64,000 nt of DNA from Streptomyces sp. NBC_01016. GTDB taxonomy: Bacteria > Actinomycetota > Actinomycetes > Streptomycetales > Streptomycetaceae. Below are positions 25,801 to 33,030 of this stretch, in pieces (position 1 is the stretch's first letter; each line of letters starts with the position of its first letter). The stretch covers positions 434,001-498,000 of the forward strand of contig NZ_JAPEOQ010000001.1 in the NCBI RefSeq assembly GCF_026341035.1, written 5' to 3'. A program made the position numbers and the translations under genes. The notes beneath the pieces are model-generated. The model did no database searches. It was not told where the DNA came from and saw only the letters and a list, made by a program, of their open reading frames with translations.

Positions 25801-26307
25801 ATGACGACAGCGGAAGACAGCAACAGCAACAGCACAGCCGCACACCCTCGTTTCGCCGAGGCCGTCACCGCGATGGGCCTCACCGATCTCCTGCCGCGGG
25901 TGCGGCGCTTCCCCGAGGCGACCCGCACCGCGCAGGAGGCGGCCGAGGCGATCGGCTGCGAACTGAGCCAGATCTGCAAGTCGTTGATCTTCGCGGCGGA
26001 CGGGGTGCCGGTGCTCGTCCTGATGGACGGCGCGTCCCGCGTCGACCTCGACCTCGTACGCGATGAACTGGGCGCCGAGAAGGTCACGCGCGCCAAGGCC
26101 GACGTCGTCCGGGAGTTCACCGGTTACGCGATCGGCGGCGTCCCGCCCTTCGGCCACGCGAACAAGACGCGCGTCCTCGCCGACCGCTCCCTCCTCAACC
26201 ACGACACGGTGTGGGCGGCGGCCGGCAGTCCGTACGCCGTCTTCCCCATGGCGCCCAAGGAGTTGATCTCGCACGCGGGTGCCACGCTCGTGGACGTGCG
26301 CGTATGA
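25801..26307 (+). CDS. YbaK/EbsC-type aminoacyl-tRNA deacylase
   Basis: A 168-residue protein with one YbaK domain. Conserved parts are FPEATRTAQEAAEAIGC, QICKSLIF, the Lys and Gly-rich GYAIGGVPPFGH loop and LADRSLL. Members hydrolyse mischarged tRNAs (for example Cys-tRNA-Pro) to protect translation accuracy; the exact substrate is not readable. ATG 25801 begins an Asn/Ser-rich head. Its TGA overlaps the ATG of the next gene (ATGA), so the exporter gene is coupled. Confidence 0.9.
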   Translation: MTTAEDSNSNSTAAHPRFAEAVTAMGLTDLLPRVRRFPEATRTAQEAAEAIGCELSQICKSLIFAADGVPVLVLMDGASRVDLDLVRDELGAEKVTRAKADVVREFTGYAIGGVPPFGHANKTRVLADRSLLNHDTVWAAAGSPYAVFPMAPKELISHAGATLVDVRV

Positions 26308-27152
26308 CTCCCGTGGTCGCCGCGGCGGTGCTGCTCGCCGCGGTGACCCACGCCTCGTGGAACGCCCTTGCCCACCACATCACGGACAAGCTGGTCGGCT
26401 TCACGCTCATATCGGGCGGCGGAACGCTGATCGGCCTGGTGCTGGCGATATTCGCACCGCTCCCGGCGGCGGGTGCATGGCCGTACCTGGTGACGTCGGC
26501 CCTCCTCCACATCGCCTACTACGCCCTGTTGATGACCTCCTTCAAACTGGGCGACTTCGGGCAGGCCTACCCGATCGCGCGCGGCACGGCGCCGCTGGTG
26601 GTGACGGTGCTCGCGGCGGTCTTCGCGGGCGAGGTGCCGGGCGGCTGGCAGGCGGCGGGCGTCGCGGTGTCCAGCGCGGGCCTGACGGGCCTGGCGCTGT
26701 GGGGCCTACGGGGATCGGGGCGCAAGCCGGACTGGCGGGCGCTGGGCGCCGCGCTGGCCACGGGGGTGTCGATCGCCTCGTACACGGTGGTGGACGGCCT
26801 GGGCGTACGGGCCTCGGGCTCCTCGCTGGGCTACATCGCGTGGCTGATGGTGCTGGAAGGGATCGCGGTCCCGGTGTACGCGGCGTATCGCTGGCGCGGT
26901 GAACTGGTCGAGCGGCTGCGGCCGTTCGCGTGGCGGGGCCTGCTGGGCGCGGCGCTCTCGGTCCTCGCCTACGGCCTGGTCCTCTGGGCCCAGACGCGGG
27001 CCGACCTCGCCCCGATCTCCGCGCTCCGGGAGTCGTCGATCATCGTGGGGGCGGCGATCGGCGCGATCTTCTTCAAGGAACGCTTCGGCGCGCCGAGGCT
27101 TTTGGCGGCGGGTGTGGTGGTGACCGGGATCGGCCTGATGCTGGCCCATTGA
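26304..27152 (+). CDS. EamA-family transporter (drug/metabolite exporter)
   Basis: A 282-residue membrane protein with about ten predicted helices in two EamA repeats. The repeats start at HASWNALAHHITDKL near residue 17 and around ALGAALATGVSIASYTVVDGLG near 147. The phrase QAYPIARGTAPLVV is a common EamA motif. Substrates of this family include amino acids, purines and drugs; nothing here decides. Translation is coupled to the YbaK gene by a 4-base overlap. Confidence 0.88.
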   Translation: MTPVVAAAVLLAAVTHASWNALAHHITDKLVGFTLISGGGTLIGLVLAIFAPLPAAGAWPYLVTSALLHIAYYALLMTSFKLGDFGQAYPIARGTAPLVVTVLAAVFAGEVPGGWQAAGVAVSSAGLTGLALWGLRGSGRKPDWRALGAALATGVSIASYTVVDGLGVRASGSSLGYIAWLMVLEGIAVPVYAAYRWRGELVERLRPFAWRGLLGAALSVLAYGLVLWAQTRADLAPISALRESSIIVGAAIGAIFFKERFGAPRLLAAGVVVTGIGLMLAH

Positions 27153-27191
27153 AGCCGCGCTTGCCGACGAGAGCCCGCGGGGCCCGGGGCG

Positions 27192-27566
27192 TCAAGCGGT
27201 ACGGGCGCCGGCCTCTCGCTCCACGCACAGCTCGTTGCCCTCGGGGTCATGGAGGGTGACCCAGCCCCTGCCGTCGGGCCGGCGGTGGTCTTCGTGGAGC
27301 GTGGCGCCCAGGGCGAGGAGGCGGTCGACCTCCTCGTCACGGGTGCGGTCCTGCGGTTGCAGGTCCAGGTGCACCCGGTTCTTGACGGTCTTGCCCTCGT
27401 CGACGCGGATGAACAGCAGCGTCGCGTTCGCGCTGTGCACCAGGGCCTCCGGGTCGCCCGGAAAGTCCTCATCGGAGAGCTTGCCGTCCAGGACACCGGT
27501 CCAGAACGTCGCAAGGGCGTAGGGATCGGCACAGTCGAAAGTGATATGGCGCACCAGTGAACTCAT
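27192..27566 (-). CDS. VOC-family protein
   Basis: A 124-residue single VOC domain (VRHITFDCADPYALATFW start, DPEGNELCVE end), resembling the glyoxalase-like domain proteins of actinomycetes that bind small molecules. It ends near the convergent EamA gene and lies just downstream of an SDR gene on the same strand (27 bases). Substrate unknown. Confidence 0.88.
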   Translation of the reverse strand: MSSLVRHITFDCADPYALATFWTGVLDGKLSDEDFPGDPEALVHSANATLLFIRVDEGKTVKNRVHLDLQPQDRTRDEEVDRLLALGATLHEDHRRPDGRGWVTLHDPEGNELCVEREAGARTA

Positions 27567-27593
27567 GGGCGTGACCCTAAGCCGGAGTTGGGC

Positions 27594-28367
27594 TCAATCG
27601 CGCATGATTTTGAAGCCGCTGCTGATCGCGGTCGTCCCACCGTCGACCGGGAGCACCGCCCCGGTCACCCACGCCGCGTCGCTCGACGCGAGGAACGCGA
27701 CCGCCGCCGCGATGTCGGCCGGCTCGCCGACCCGGCCCAGCGGATACAACTCCCGCATCGTGTCGAGCTGTTCGCCCCGACCCGCCCAGGCCGCGGTGCG
27801 GACCGTGCCGGGTGCGATCAGGTTGACGCGGACGCCGCGCGGTCCCGCGTGCCCGGCCAACGTACGGGTCAAGGACGCGAGCCCCGCCTTCGCGGCGCTG
27901 TACGCGTGGTTGCCGAAGTCCTGGATGCCGTTGACGGAGCCGATGTTGACGATGGCGCCGCGTCCGGAGGCGACGAGGTGCGGGAGCGCGGCGCGGGCGC
28001 ACCGATAGGCGCCGGTGAGCGTGATGTCGAGGTCGGTGGCCCACACCTCGTCGTCCTCGTCCTCGAAGAGCGGCGCGTCGGGGTGGCAGGCGCAGGCGTT
28101 GTTGACGAGGACGTCGAGCCGCCCGAAGGTCTCGACGGCGTACGCGACCGCGGCCTCGACGGCGGCCCTGTCGCCCACGTCGCAGGCGAACTCCCTTGCC
28201 GTACCGCCCTGTTCACGGATCGAGGCGGCGACCTTCCCCGCTGCCGCCTCGTCGATGTCGGTGACGAGGACGCGCGCGCCCTCCCCGGCCAGCCGGTGCG
28301 CGGTGGCGGCGCCGATGCCGCTCCCGGCCGCGGTGATCAGAGCCGCGTGATCCTCGAAGCGCTTCAT
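27594..28367 (-). CDS. Short-chain dehydrogenase/reductase
   Basis: A 257-residue classical SDR. The cofactor motif is T-A-A-G-S-G-I-G (residues 12-19); N-N-A-C replaces the usual N-N-A-G; the catalytic pair is Y-S-A-A-K; the C-terminal loop has P-G-T-V. Asp in VTDIDEAAAG suggests NAD(H). The substrate is not identifiable. It sits between a VOC gene and an esterase-like gene, all on the minus strand with short gaps, so this may be a small operon. Confidence 0.9.
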   Translation of the reverse strand: MKRFEDHAALITAAGSGIGAATAHRLAGEGARVLVTDIDEAAAGKVAASIREQGGTAREFACDVGDRAAVEAAVAYAVETFGRLDVLVNNACACHPDAPLFEDEDDEVWATDLDITLTGAYRCARAALPHLVASGRGAIVNIGSVNGIQDFGNHAYSAAKAGLASLTRTLAGHAGPRGVRVNLIAPGTVRTAAWAGRGEQLDTMRELYPLGRVGEPADIAAAVAFLASSDAAWVTGAVLPVDGGTTAISSGFKIMRD

Positions 28368-28376
28368 ACGCGGACG

Positions 28377-29546
28377 CTAACCCGCGTTCAGTGCCTCCCG
28401 CACGGACTTCACCAAGGCCTGGGCCCGCGGGTCCGCCGTAACTCCCTTTTGCATGCCGTTTGTTACGTACCCGAACGCGAGGCCCGACTCCGGGTCGGCG
28501 AAGCCGAGGGCGCCGCCGCGACCCGGGTGGCCGAAGGAGTTCGGGGAGAGGAGCGGGGAGGCCACGCCGTGCAGCATGTGGCCGAGGCCGAAGCGGGACG
28601 GCGAGATCAGGACACGGTCGGGTCCCGACGAGGCTTCCGTGCGGGCGAGTTGGGCGGTCTCGGGGCTGAACACCCGTATCCCGCCCTCGACTTCGCCGAT
28701 CAGCGACGCGTAGAAGCGGGCCAGGCCCTCCGCCGTGCCGATGCCGTTCGAGCCGGGGAGCTGGGCCGCGCGGTAGGCCGGGGCGTTCTCGTCCGCGGAC
28801 GGGGCGATCGTGCCGAAGGCGCGGCTGGTGAGCGAGTCCGGGTTCTCGTACGCCTCGACGATGGCCCGCTTGGGGCGGGAGCGCAGACCGCCGGTGGCCG
28901 GGGGCTCCACGGGGCCGACGCGGCCGACCCGGTGGGCCTCGCCGTCCGGGAGGCCGATCCAGACGTCGGCGCCGACCGGGGCGGCGATCTGCTCGGCGAC
29001 GTACTCCCCGATCGACCGCCCCGTGGTCCGCCGCACCAGCTCGGCCGTGAGCCAGCTGTACGTCTGCGCGTGGTAACCGTGGTCCGTGCCGGGCCGCCAG
29101 ACGGGGGCCTGGGCCGCGACGGCCGCCGCGGCGAGGTCCTGGTCCGCGGCCTCGGCAGGGGTGAGCGGGCGGTCGAGGGCGGGGACGCCGGCGCGGTGGG
29201 CGAGGACGTGCCGGACCAGCGCGTCCTCCTTGCCGTGCGCCTTGAACTCGGGCCAGTACGAGCCGACGGGCGCGTCGAGGTCGAGCTCGCCGCGCTGATG
29301 GAGCAGGAGGAGGGCCGCGGCGGCGATCCCCTTGGTGCCGGAGCGGAGGATCTGGGCGGTGTCCGGCTGCCAGGCCCCGCCCCCGTCGACGTCCCGCGTG
29401 CCCGCGTACAGGTCGATGATCCTGCGCCCGTCCCGGTACACGACGAGCGCGGCGCCGCGCTCTCCGCGGGCCGTGAAATTCTCACCGAAGGCGGTGCGCA
29501 CACCTTCGAATCCGGGGGCGACCGTACCGTTCACTGCTATGTCCAC
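28377..29546 (-). CDS. Serine beta-lactamase-like hydrolase (class C/EstB type)
   Basis: A 389-residue protein of the beta-lactamase/transpeptidase-like superfamily. The catalytic S-x-x-K is S-G-T-K (RSGTKGIAAAALL, near residue 69) and the Tyr motif is TYSWLTAEL. There is no signal peptide, so it acts in the cytoplasm like EstB-type esterases rather than as a secreted beta-lactamase. H-P-G-R-G-G near residue 340 fits the third motif of this group. Substrate unknown. The MITE-like element lies just upstream of its start. Confidence 0.9.
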   Translation of the reverse strand: MDIAVNGTVAPGFEGVRTAFGENFTARGERGAALVVYRDGRRIIDLYAGTRDVDGGGAWQPDTAQILRSGTKGIAAAALLLLHQRGELDLDAPVGSYWPEFKAHGKEDALVRHVLAHRAGVPALDRPLTPAEAADQDLAAAAVAAQAPVWRPGTDHGYHAQTYSWLTAELVRRTTGRSIGEYVAEQIAAPVGADVWIGLPDGEAHRVGRVGPVEPPATGGLRSRPKRAIVEAYENPDSLTSRAFGTIAPSADENAPAYRAAQLPGSNGIGTAEGLARFYASLIGEVEGGIRVFSPETAQLARTEASSGPDRVLISPSRFGLGHMLHGVASPLLSPNSFGHPGRGGALGFADPESGLAFGYVTNGMQKGVTADPRAQALVKSVREALNAG

Positions 29547-29602
29547 GGAGGGTGCAACAGGTCGCGGCGGCCGTTGATTTCCGCGGGCCGCTCACGTGGC
29601 CT

Positions 29603-29840
29603 AGGGCCTGTCGTTTGGATCAGGCCGGATCAGGGAGCGGGGTAGTGGGGCCTCCCCTGCTCGAGCGAAGCCGAGAGCTTGGGGAAGCGTGCGATCGCAA
29701 GGCGGAGGAGGGAGTCGACGCGGAGCGAATGGGGCCTCCCCTGCTCGAGCGAAGCCGAGAGCTTGGGGAAGACCGACGACAACGCCGCGAGCGTGCGTGC
29801 CGGGCCCCGCGAGCCCGGCCTGATCCAAACGACAGGCCCT
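29603..29840. mobile_element. 238-bp MITE-like element with 26-bp perfect terminal inverted repeats
   Basis: Left end 29603-29628 and right end 29815-29840 are exact inverted copies; the inner core of the end includes GGGCCTGTCGTTTGGATC. Inside, a sequence of about 40 bases (including CTCGAGCGAAGCCGAGAGC) is directly repeated near 29646 and 29730 and can itself fold into a hairpin. No transposase is encoded. The right end is 3 bases from the cbiO stop. A clear target-site duplication was not seen. The ends look like those of a DNA transposon, so a non-autonomous relict is the best reading. Confidence 0.65.
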
Positions 29841-29843
29841 CGG

Positions 29844-30638
29844 TCACGCCGTCCGCCCCGCCACCGACCTCGGGTCGAAGCCGAAGGGGAGCTCCAGGCG
29901 GTGCGCCGTCATCAGGTTCTCGTCCACGAGCAGGTCGCCGGTCGCCCCGTCCGCCGCGATCGCGCCGCCGCTGAGGATCACCGCGCGGGGGCAGAGCTCC
30001 ATGGCGTACGGCAGGTCGTGCGTGACCATCAGGACCGTCACGTCCAACGAGCGCAGGATGTCGGCGAGTTCGCGGCGGGAGGCCGGGTCGAGGTTGGAGG
30101 ACGGTTCGTCGAGGACCAGGATCTCGGGTTCCATCGCGAGGACCGTCGCCACCGCCACCCTGCGGCGCTGACCGAAGGAGAGGTGGTGCGGGGGCCGGTC
30201 CGCGAACTCCTCCATGCCGACCAGCGAGAGCGCCTTGCGGACGCGCGCCTCCAGCTCCGGGCCCTTCATGCCCGACGCCGCAGGGCCGAACGCGACGTCC
30301 TCGCGGACCGTCGGCATGAACAGCTGGTCGTCGGGGTCCTGGAAGACGATGCCGACCTTGCGGCGGATCTCCGCCATGTTGCGCTTGTCGACGGGCAGGC
30401 CCGCCACCGTCACCGTGCCCGCACCGCCGGTCAGGATGCCGTTGAGGTGCAGGACGAGGGTCGTCTTGCCCGCGCCGTTCGGCCCGAGCAGCGCGACCCG
30501 CTCGCCCTTGCCGATGCGCAGGTCCACGCCGAAGAGGGCCTGGTGCCCATCCGGGTAGGCGAAGGCGAGCCCGGAGACGTCCAGGGAAGCGGGCGCAGAA
30601 GAAGCAGCAGGAGAAGCAGAAGAAGTCACAGCGTCCAT
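29844..30638 (-). CDS. cbiO: ECF transporter ATPase (nickel/cobalt type)
   Basis: A 264-residue ABC ATPase. Walker A is GPNGAGKTT (near residue 52), Q-loop FQDPDDQLF is the ECF-type A-component signature, then LSFGQRRRVAVA (the signature motif with F in place of G), Walker B LVLDEPSSNLD and a switch His in THDLPYA. It powers metal uptake with CbiQ and CbiM. The ATG at 30638 overlaps the cbiQ end by 13 bases. Confidence 0.95.
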   Translation of the reverse strand: MDAVTSSASPAASSAPASLDVSGLAFAYPDGHQALFGVDLRIGKGERVALLGPNGAGKTTLVLHLNGILTGGAGTVTVAGLPVDKRNMAEIRRKVGIVFQDPDDQLFMPTVREDVAFGPAASGMKGPELEARVRKALSLVGMEEFADRPPHHLSFGQRRRVAVATVLAMEPEILVLDEPSSNLDPASRRELADILRSLDVTVLMVTHDLPYAMELCPRAVILSGGAIAADGATGDLLVDENLMTAHRLELPFGFDPRSVAGRTA

Positions 30639-31387
30639 CCCATCAGGCACACCACGAGCGCCGCACACGGCAGGGTCAGCGCGTACGACCACTGGGTCCG
30701 GGTCGCCGCCAGGTCGTCGATCACCGGCATCGCCCCCGCGTAACCACGGCTGACCATGGCGAGGTGCACCCGCTCCCCGCGCTCGTAGGAGCGGATGAAC
30801 AGGGCGCCCGCCGACTTGGCGAGGACGCCCCAGTGCCGTACGCCCTTCGCCTCGAAGCCGCGCGACTCCCGGGCGATCTTCATGCGGCGCATCTCGTCGG
30901 TGATGACGTCGCCGTAGCGGATCATGAATGAGGCGATCTGGACGAGGAGCGGGGGCAGCTTGAGGCGTTGCAGGCCGAGGATCAGTTCGCGCAGTTCGGT
31001 GGTCGAGGCGAGCAGGACCGCGGCGGCGACGCCGAGCGTGCCCTTGGCGAGCACGTTCCACGCGCCCCACAGTCCGCTCTCGCTCAGCGACATCCCGAGG
31101 ACCTGCACCCGGCTCCCCTCCGCCACGAACGGCATGAGGACGGCGAAGGCGACGAACGGGACCTCGATGAGGAGCCGCTTCAGCAGGAAGCCCGCCGGGA
31201 CCCGCGCCGTCGCCGCCACCGCCGCGAGCAGCACGGCGTACAGGCCGAAGGCCCAGATCGCCTCGCGCGGGGTGGAGACGACGACCAGAACGAAGCAGAA
31301 GACCGCGGCCAGCTTGGTGTGCGGCGGCAGGGCGTGCACGGGCGAGGCCCCGGCGCGGTAGAGCTGGTGGGCGTGACCGGCGCCCAT
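30626..31387 (-). CDS. cbiQ: ECF transporter transmembrane T component
   Basis: A 253-residue membrane protein with about five helices. The coupling helices have the conserved A-R-x-x-R-G/S form (KIARESRGFE and AMVSRGYAG), which dock the ATPase. N-terminal HQLYRAGASPVHALPPHTKL is typical of CbiQ/NikQ. It lies one base from cbiM and overlaps cbiO, so the three are one operon. Confidence 0.95.
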   Translation of the reverse strand: MGAGHAHQLYRAGASPVHALPPHTKLAAVFCFVLVVVSTPREAIWAFGLYAVLLAAVAATARVPAGFLLKRLLIEVPFVAFAVLMPFVAEGSRVQVLGMSLSESGLWGAWNVLAKGTLGVAAAVLLASTTELRELILGLQRLKLPPLLVQIASFMIRYGDVITDEMRRMKIARESRGFEAKGVRHWGVLAKSAGALFIRSYERGERVHLAMVSRGYAGAMPVIDDLAATRTQWSYALTLPCAALVVCLMGWTL

Positions 31388-31388
31388 G

Positions 31389-32453
31389 TCAGGACACCCG
31401 CTCCGAAGCGGCAGGGACCTCGGTCGAGGCCACGTCGCCGGCGCGCCGCCTGCGCAGCGCCCAGAAGATCCCGGTCCCGGCGACGACGGTGACGCCGACG
31501 CCGATGATCCCGGCGAGGCCGCCGGAGAGGCGGCCGTTGGCGATGTCCTTCACGCCGTAGTCGGCGAGCGGCGAGTCGGAGGAGGCGTGCTCCTTGGCCT
31601 TCTGGTCGATGCCCTTGTCGTGGGCGACCTTCTCCAGTCCGTCGGGGTTGGCCGAGGCGTAGAAGGAGACGAAGCCGGCGAGGACGAGGGAGGCTGCCAG
31701 GCCGACGAGCCACACCTTGCGGCGCGAGCGGGCGGCCACGGGGGCGGTCACCGGGGTGGCCGCGTCCACCAGCTCCCCGTTCACCTTCAGCTTCAGCGGC
31801 TGGTGCAGGCCCCGGGCCCCGTACACGAGGTCGGGGCGCACGGCGACGACCGCGCCGACGGTGAGCGCGGTGATCACGGCCTCGCCGATGCCGATGAGGA
31901 TGTGCACGCCGACCATCGCGGTGGCGACCTTGCCGATGGAGACGTCGGTCGTCCCCCCGATGGCGTAGATCAGGGTGAAGACGACCGCGGCGGCCGGGAC
32001 GGACAGCAGCGCCGCGACGAAGGACGCCACGGTGATCGAGCGGCGGGTGCGCGGCAGCAGCTTCACCAGGCCGCGGAAGACGAGGTAGGCGACGACGGTC
32101 GTGGTGATCGCCATGTCGGTGATGTTCACGCCGAGCGCGGTCAGGCCGCCGTCGGCGAAGAGCACGCCCTGCATGAGCAGCACCACGGACACACAGAGGA
32201 CCCCGGTATAGGGCCCCACGAGTATCGCGGCCAGCGCGCCGCCGAGGAGGTGTCCGCTGGTGCCCGCGGCAACGGGGAAGTTGAGCATCTGCACGGCGAA
32301 GATGAACGCCGCGACAAGGCCCGCGAGCGGTGCGGCCCGCTCGGAGCCCAGCTCGCGGCGGGCGCCGCGCAGGCTGACGGCGACGGCGCCCGCGGCGACG
32401 ACGCCCGTGGCGGCCGACACGGGGGCGTTGATGAATCCGTCAGGGACATGCAT
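31389..32453 (-). CDS. cbiM: ECF transporter substrate component, CbiM fused to a PDGLE (CbiN/NikN) domain
   Basis: A 354-residue membrane protein. The free N terminus M-H-V-P-D-G-F is the metal-binding start of CbiM/NikM proteins, where the amino group and His chelate nickel or cobalt. About seven helices follow to residue 215. The C-terminal part (ASANPDGLEKVAHDKG, then GGLAGIIGVGVTVVAGTG) is the PDGLE domain that is a separate CbiN/NikN in other genomes. No B12 riboswitch was found upstream, but a Nur-like operator is present, pointing to nickel rather than cobalt. Confidence 0.93.
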   Translation of the reverse strand: MHVPDGFINAPVSAATGVVAAGAVAVSLRGARRELGSERAAPLAGLVAAFIFAVQMLNFPVAAGTSGHLLGGALAAILVGPYTGVLCVSVVLLMQGVLFADGGLTALGVNITDMAITTTVVAYLVFRGLVKLLPRTRRSITVASFVAALLSVPAAAVVFTLIYAIGGTTDVSIGKVATAMVGVHILIGIGEAVITALTVGAVVAVRPDLVYGARGLHQPLKLKVNGELVDAATPVTAPVAARSRRKVWLVGLAASLVLAGFVSFYASANPDGLEKVAHDKGIDQKAKEHASSDSPLADYGVKDIANGRLSGGLAGIIGVGVTVVAGTGIFWALRRRRAGDVASTEVPAASERVS

Positions 32454-32529
32454 GGCAGGGAGCTCCGCTCGGGGGCCGGGGGCAGGGTCCGGTTTCGACG
32501 TCCGGGTTCGGCGTCCGGTGAACCGTTCG

Positions 32530-32560
32530 ATGATAGTGCTTTGTTGCGAACGCCTTGCAA
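32530..32560 (-). promoter_or_regulatory. Candidate Nur (nickel) operator in the cbiM promoter
   Basis: TTGCGAACGCCTTGCAA at 32544-32560 fits the Streptomyces Nur box (tTGCaa-N5-ttGCAA, from memory) with one mismatch in the two half-sites. Reading leftward it overlaps the region of the -35 box and spacer ahead of a TATCAT -10-like hexamer (32535-32530), a position suited to repression. Confidence 0.6.
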
Positions 32561-32632
32561 TAGCGTCTCAGCGCCGATTACCCCCCGGCCATCCCTGGTC
32601 TGTACACCCCCGTATATGCGACATTTAAGGAC

Positions 32633-33007
32633 ATGACGGTTGTCGAGCAGTACGTAGAGCAGTACGCGCGAGCCCGGGTCGTCACCGATTCCCCCGAGGC
32701 CGGCCAGGCGGTCCCCGTCGTGCTGCGCCACGAGAGCGGCACGGTCCATGTCGCACTGCCCGGCTCCGGCGAGTGGGGAGCCTTCCCCCGCGAGCTGCTC
32801 GAACGCGGCCTGCGCGCCCCGGTCACCGGCGGCGCCGTCCGGATCTGGCCGTGCGGTCGCGTGCAGACGGTCATCGAGTTCCACGCGCCGCACAAGCCGA
32901 GCGGGGTGACGGTCGTGCAGTTCGACACGAAAGCGCTGGTCCGCTTCCTGCGCCGCACCTACACGACCGTCACCCCGGCCAAGGCCCCTCAAGGCATCAC
33001 CCGCTGA
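32633..33007 (+). CDS. ssgE: SsgA-like protein (SALP), probable SsgE
   Basis: A 124-residue protein of the SsgA/SsgB family, found only in morphologically complex actinomycetes, where members guide septum placement, peptidoglycan remodelling and spore release. Recognisable family parts are VPVVLRHES, the FPRELLERGLRAP helix, AVRIWP and the closing ALVRFLRRTYTTV. It is on the short side for the family. The start ATG 32633 follows AAGG. The SsgE assignment rests on remembered gene order (pmt, PBPs, ssgE) and is tentative; the family call is firm. Confidence 0.85.
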   Translation: MTVVEQYVEQYARARVVTDSPEAGQAVPVVLRHESGTVHVALPGSGEWGAFPRELLERGLRAPVTGGAVRIWPCGRVQTVIEFHAPHKPSGVTVVQFDTKALVRFLRRTYTTVTPAKAPQGITR

Positions 33008-33030
33008 AGGGCATCACCCGCTGAAGGGCG

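Noticed and set aside
29603..29840. A small protein gene inside the inverted-repeat element
   Set aside because: The open frames are short, antisense to each other, and follow the repeat structure.
32454..32632. B12 riboswitch before cbiM
   Set aside because: The B12-box and its long conserved structure are not recognisable; a protein operator explains the site better.
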